From Calditrichota bacterium (lineage in GTDB: Bacteria > Calditrichota > Calditrichia > RBG-13-44-9), in the NCBI GenBank assembly GCA_016934605.1, contig JAFGSO010000287.1, positions 1 to 7,211 on the forward strand: 7,211 nucleotides of DNA, written 5' to 3'. This document shows, piece by piece, positions 5,850 to 7,211 of the stretch. The translations under genes were made by a program, and so were the position numbers. A model generated the notes under the pieces. The model did not search any database. It worked only from the letters and a program-made list of their open reading frames with translations, and was not told the origin of the DNA. Numbering within the stretch: position 1 is the stretch's first letter; each line of letters begins with the position of its first letter.

Positions 5850-7211
5850 TTATGTGGATTCGATTTCGTAATCAGTGCCATCCGGTGTATCGATCAGCGT
5901 AATTCCTATTTCTCCCAGCCGGGAACGGAGCTCATCCGCCAGCTGATACTGCTTTTCCCCGCGTAATTTCTGCCGGATATCTATCACTACCTGAATAATT
6001 TTCTCCACATCCTGAGCAGCTGCCTGTCCGGCTGATCCCGGGAGGTCAGCCGAAACAAGTCCGAGCACATCTCCGGCAGTGTTCATAAACAATTTTTCTA
6101 GGTCACCCAGAAACTCTGCATCCGGTTCCCTGCCGGAATTAAGGAAACTGTTGGTTTCCCGGGACAGATCGAATAATACCGCAATAGCACGGGGTGTGTT
6201 AAAATCGTCATCCATCATATTCTCGAACCGTGAACGGAATTCATCCAGATTAAAGGGTCTTTCAAAGTCCGGCACGGTTTCAGCTTTGTCCCGCGATTTT
6301 TTTACTGCGGTAATAGTTGAGATCAATTTTTCCACACCGGAATCGGCAGCCCGCAGAGCATCCTCGCTGATATCCAGACGACTGCGGTAATGGCTGCTCA
6401 GAATAAAATAGCGAAGGGTAGTGGCGGAGTACCTTTTCAGAGCATCTTTGATGGTAATAAAATTCCCTTTCGATTTGCTCATCTTCGAGCCTTCAACCGT
6501 AACCATATTATTATGGATCCAGTACCTGGCAAATGGTTTTCCCGTCGCTGCCTCAGCCTGGGCAATCTCACACTCATGATGAGGAAATATATTATCCAGT
6601 CCGCCACCGTGGATGTCAAATGTTTCACCCAGATATTTCATGGACATGGTGGAGCACTCGATATGCCAGCCGGGATAACCGCGTCCCCAGGGACTTGACC
6701 ATTGCATCAGGTGAGAAGGGTCGGCTTTTTTCCACAGGGCAAAATCCGTCGGATGTTTTTTTTCCAGATTAACTTCCACACGGGAACCAGCTTCCAGTTC
6801 TTCCACATTGCGTCCGCTGAGTTTTCCGTATTCCTTGAAACGGGATACATCGTAATAGACATTTCCATTCACCTCATAGGCATATCCCTTTTCCAGCAGT
6901 TTGCGGATCAGTTCAATCTGCTCCGGAATATGGCCGGTAGCACGCGGGAATATATTGGCTCTCAATACCCGCAGTTTTTCCATATCATCAAAATAACTCC
7001 AGGCAAAATGCTCTGCTATCTCCATGGGATCCAGATGCTCTTCACGTGCTTTTTGAATAATCTTATCCTCACCTTCATCCGCATCATCAGTCAGATGACC
7101 CACATCGGTAATGTTCTGGACATATTTCACCCTGAAGCCTTTGTACCTGAAATAGCGAACAATTGCATCAAAACTGATATAGCTCTTGGCGTGACCGATA
7201 TGCGGATGTCC
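5850..7211 (-). CDS. cysS: Cysteinyl-tRNA synthetase, N-terminus beyond window
   Basis: This class I synthetase charges tRNA-Cys with cysteine. The frame is open to the right edge, giving 453 residues; the E. coli enzyme has 461. About 30 N-terminal residues, including the first zinc cysteine, lie outside. Numbered from the window edge, the ATP-binding HIGH signature is at 4-7 and KMSKS at 243-247. Three of the four family zinc ligands are visible: C186 (in GWHIEC), H211 and E215 (in FPHHECE). After NITDV there is an acidic GHLTDDADEGED segment, about ten residues longer than in E. coli. I recall this insertion from Bacteroidota-like CysRS. The C-terminal DALR and tRNA-binding region is complete, ending near LADELRSRLGEIGITLIDTP. 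The in-frame GTG at 7130 is internal, because the HIGH motif lies upstream of it. It is transcribed away from the window edge and followed by stem-loops. Confidence 0.97.
   Translation of the reverse strand, partial: GHPHIGHAKSYISFDAIVRYFRYKGFRVKYVQNITDVGHLTDDADEGEDKIIQKAREEHLDPMEIAEHFAWSYFDDMEKLRVLRANIFPRATGHIPEQIELIRKLLEKGYAYEVNGNVYYDVSRFKEYGKLSGRNVEELEAGSRVEVNLEKKHPTDFALWKKADPSHLMQWSSPWGRGYPGWHIECSTMSMKYLGETFDIHGGGLDNIFPHHECEIAQAEAATGKPFARYWIHNNMVTVEGSKMSKSKGNFITIKDALKRYSATTLRYFILSSHYRSRLDISEDALRAADSGVEKLISTITAVKKSRDKAETVPDFERPFNLDEFRSRFENMMDDDFNTPRAIAVLFDLSRETNSFLNSGREPDAEFLGDLEKLFMNTAGDVLGLVSADLPGSAGQAAAQDVEKIIQVVIDIRQKLRGEKQYQLADELRSRLGEIGITLIDTPDGTDYEIEST

Noticed and set aside
7128..7130. 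GTG as start codon of cysS
   Set aside because: The frame continues upstream to the window edge and encodes the essential HIGH motif, so this GTG is an internal Val.

Overview
The window holds ordinary bacterial chromosome. It has six protein genes, two of them cut by the window edges, and no sign of phage, insertion sequences, CRISPR or RNA genes. Two features of the synthetases hint at the FCB side of the bacterial tree (Bacteroidota, Calditrichota and relatives). The CysRS carries an acidic insertion after its NITDV motif, and the HisRS has the KPQKGRFREFYQCD form of motif 2. A Gram-negative envelope is also suggested by a probable lipoprotein c-type cytochrome. This placement is an inference from motif style, and no phylogenetic marker was tested.

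Layout: at the left edge a minus-strand gene (1-1304, C-terminus outside the window) encodes a response-regulator diguanylate cyclase, REC-coiled coil-GAF-GGDEF. A 99-bp AT-rich gap (1305-1403) carries plausible overlapping divergent promoters. Rightward from it runs a likely operon: a small CX4CH cytochrome-like lipoprotein (1404-1859), histidyl-tRNA synthetase hisS (1877-3223, GTG start) and a TrmJ-type tRNA 2'-O-methyltransferase (3277-4035). It ends 5 nt from a convergent minus-strand gene (4041-5546) encoding an HDOD-GGDEF protein. Two abutting perfect hairpins lie at the convergent junction. A 303-bp noncoding stretch (5547-5849) follows, containing a 57-nt two-tier inverted repeat and smaller stem-loops. 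The rest is a minus-strand cysteinyl-tRNA synthetase, cysS (5850-7211), lacking about 30 N-terminal residues beyond the window.

Functionally the window mixes tRNA charging and modification (hisS, trmJ, cysS) with two c-di-GMP signalling proteins. Both GGDEF domains keep the active-site loop (GGEEF or GGDEF) and an RxxD inhibitory site at the canonical spacing, so both look like feedback-controlled cyclases. The first is controlled through phosphorylation and GAF sensing. The second has a degenerate HD-type input domain and a substituted guanine-recognition residue.

I found no clear new multi-gene system. The points most worth checking are the altered nucleotide pocket of the HDOD-GGDEF protein, the structured element in its apparent 5' leader, and the CX4CH cytochrome attached to a tRNA-gene operon.
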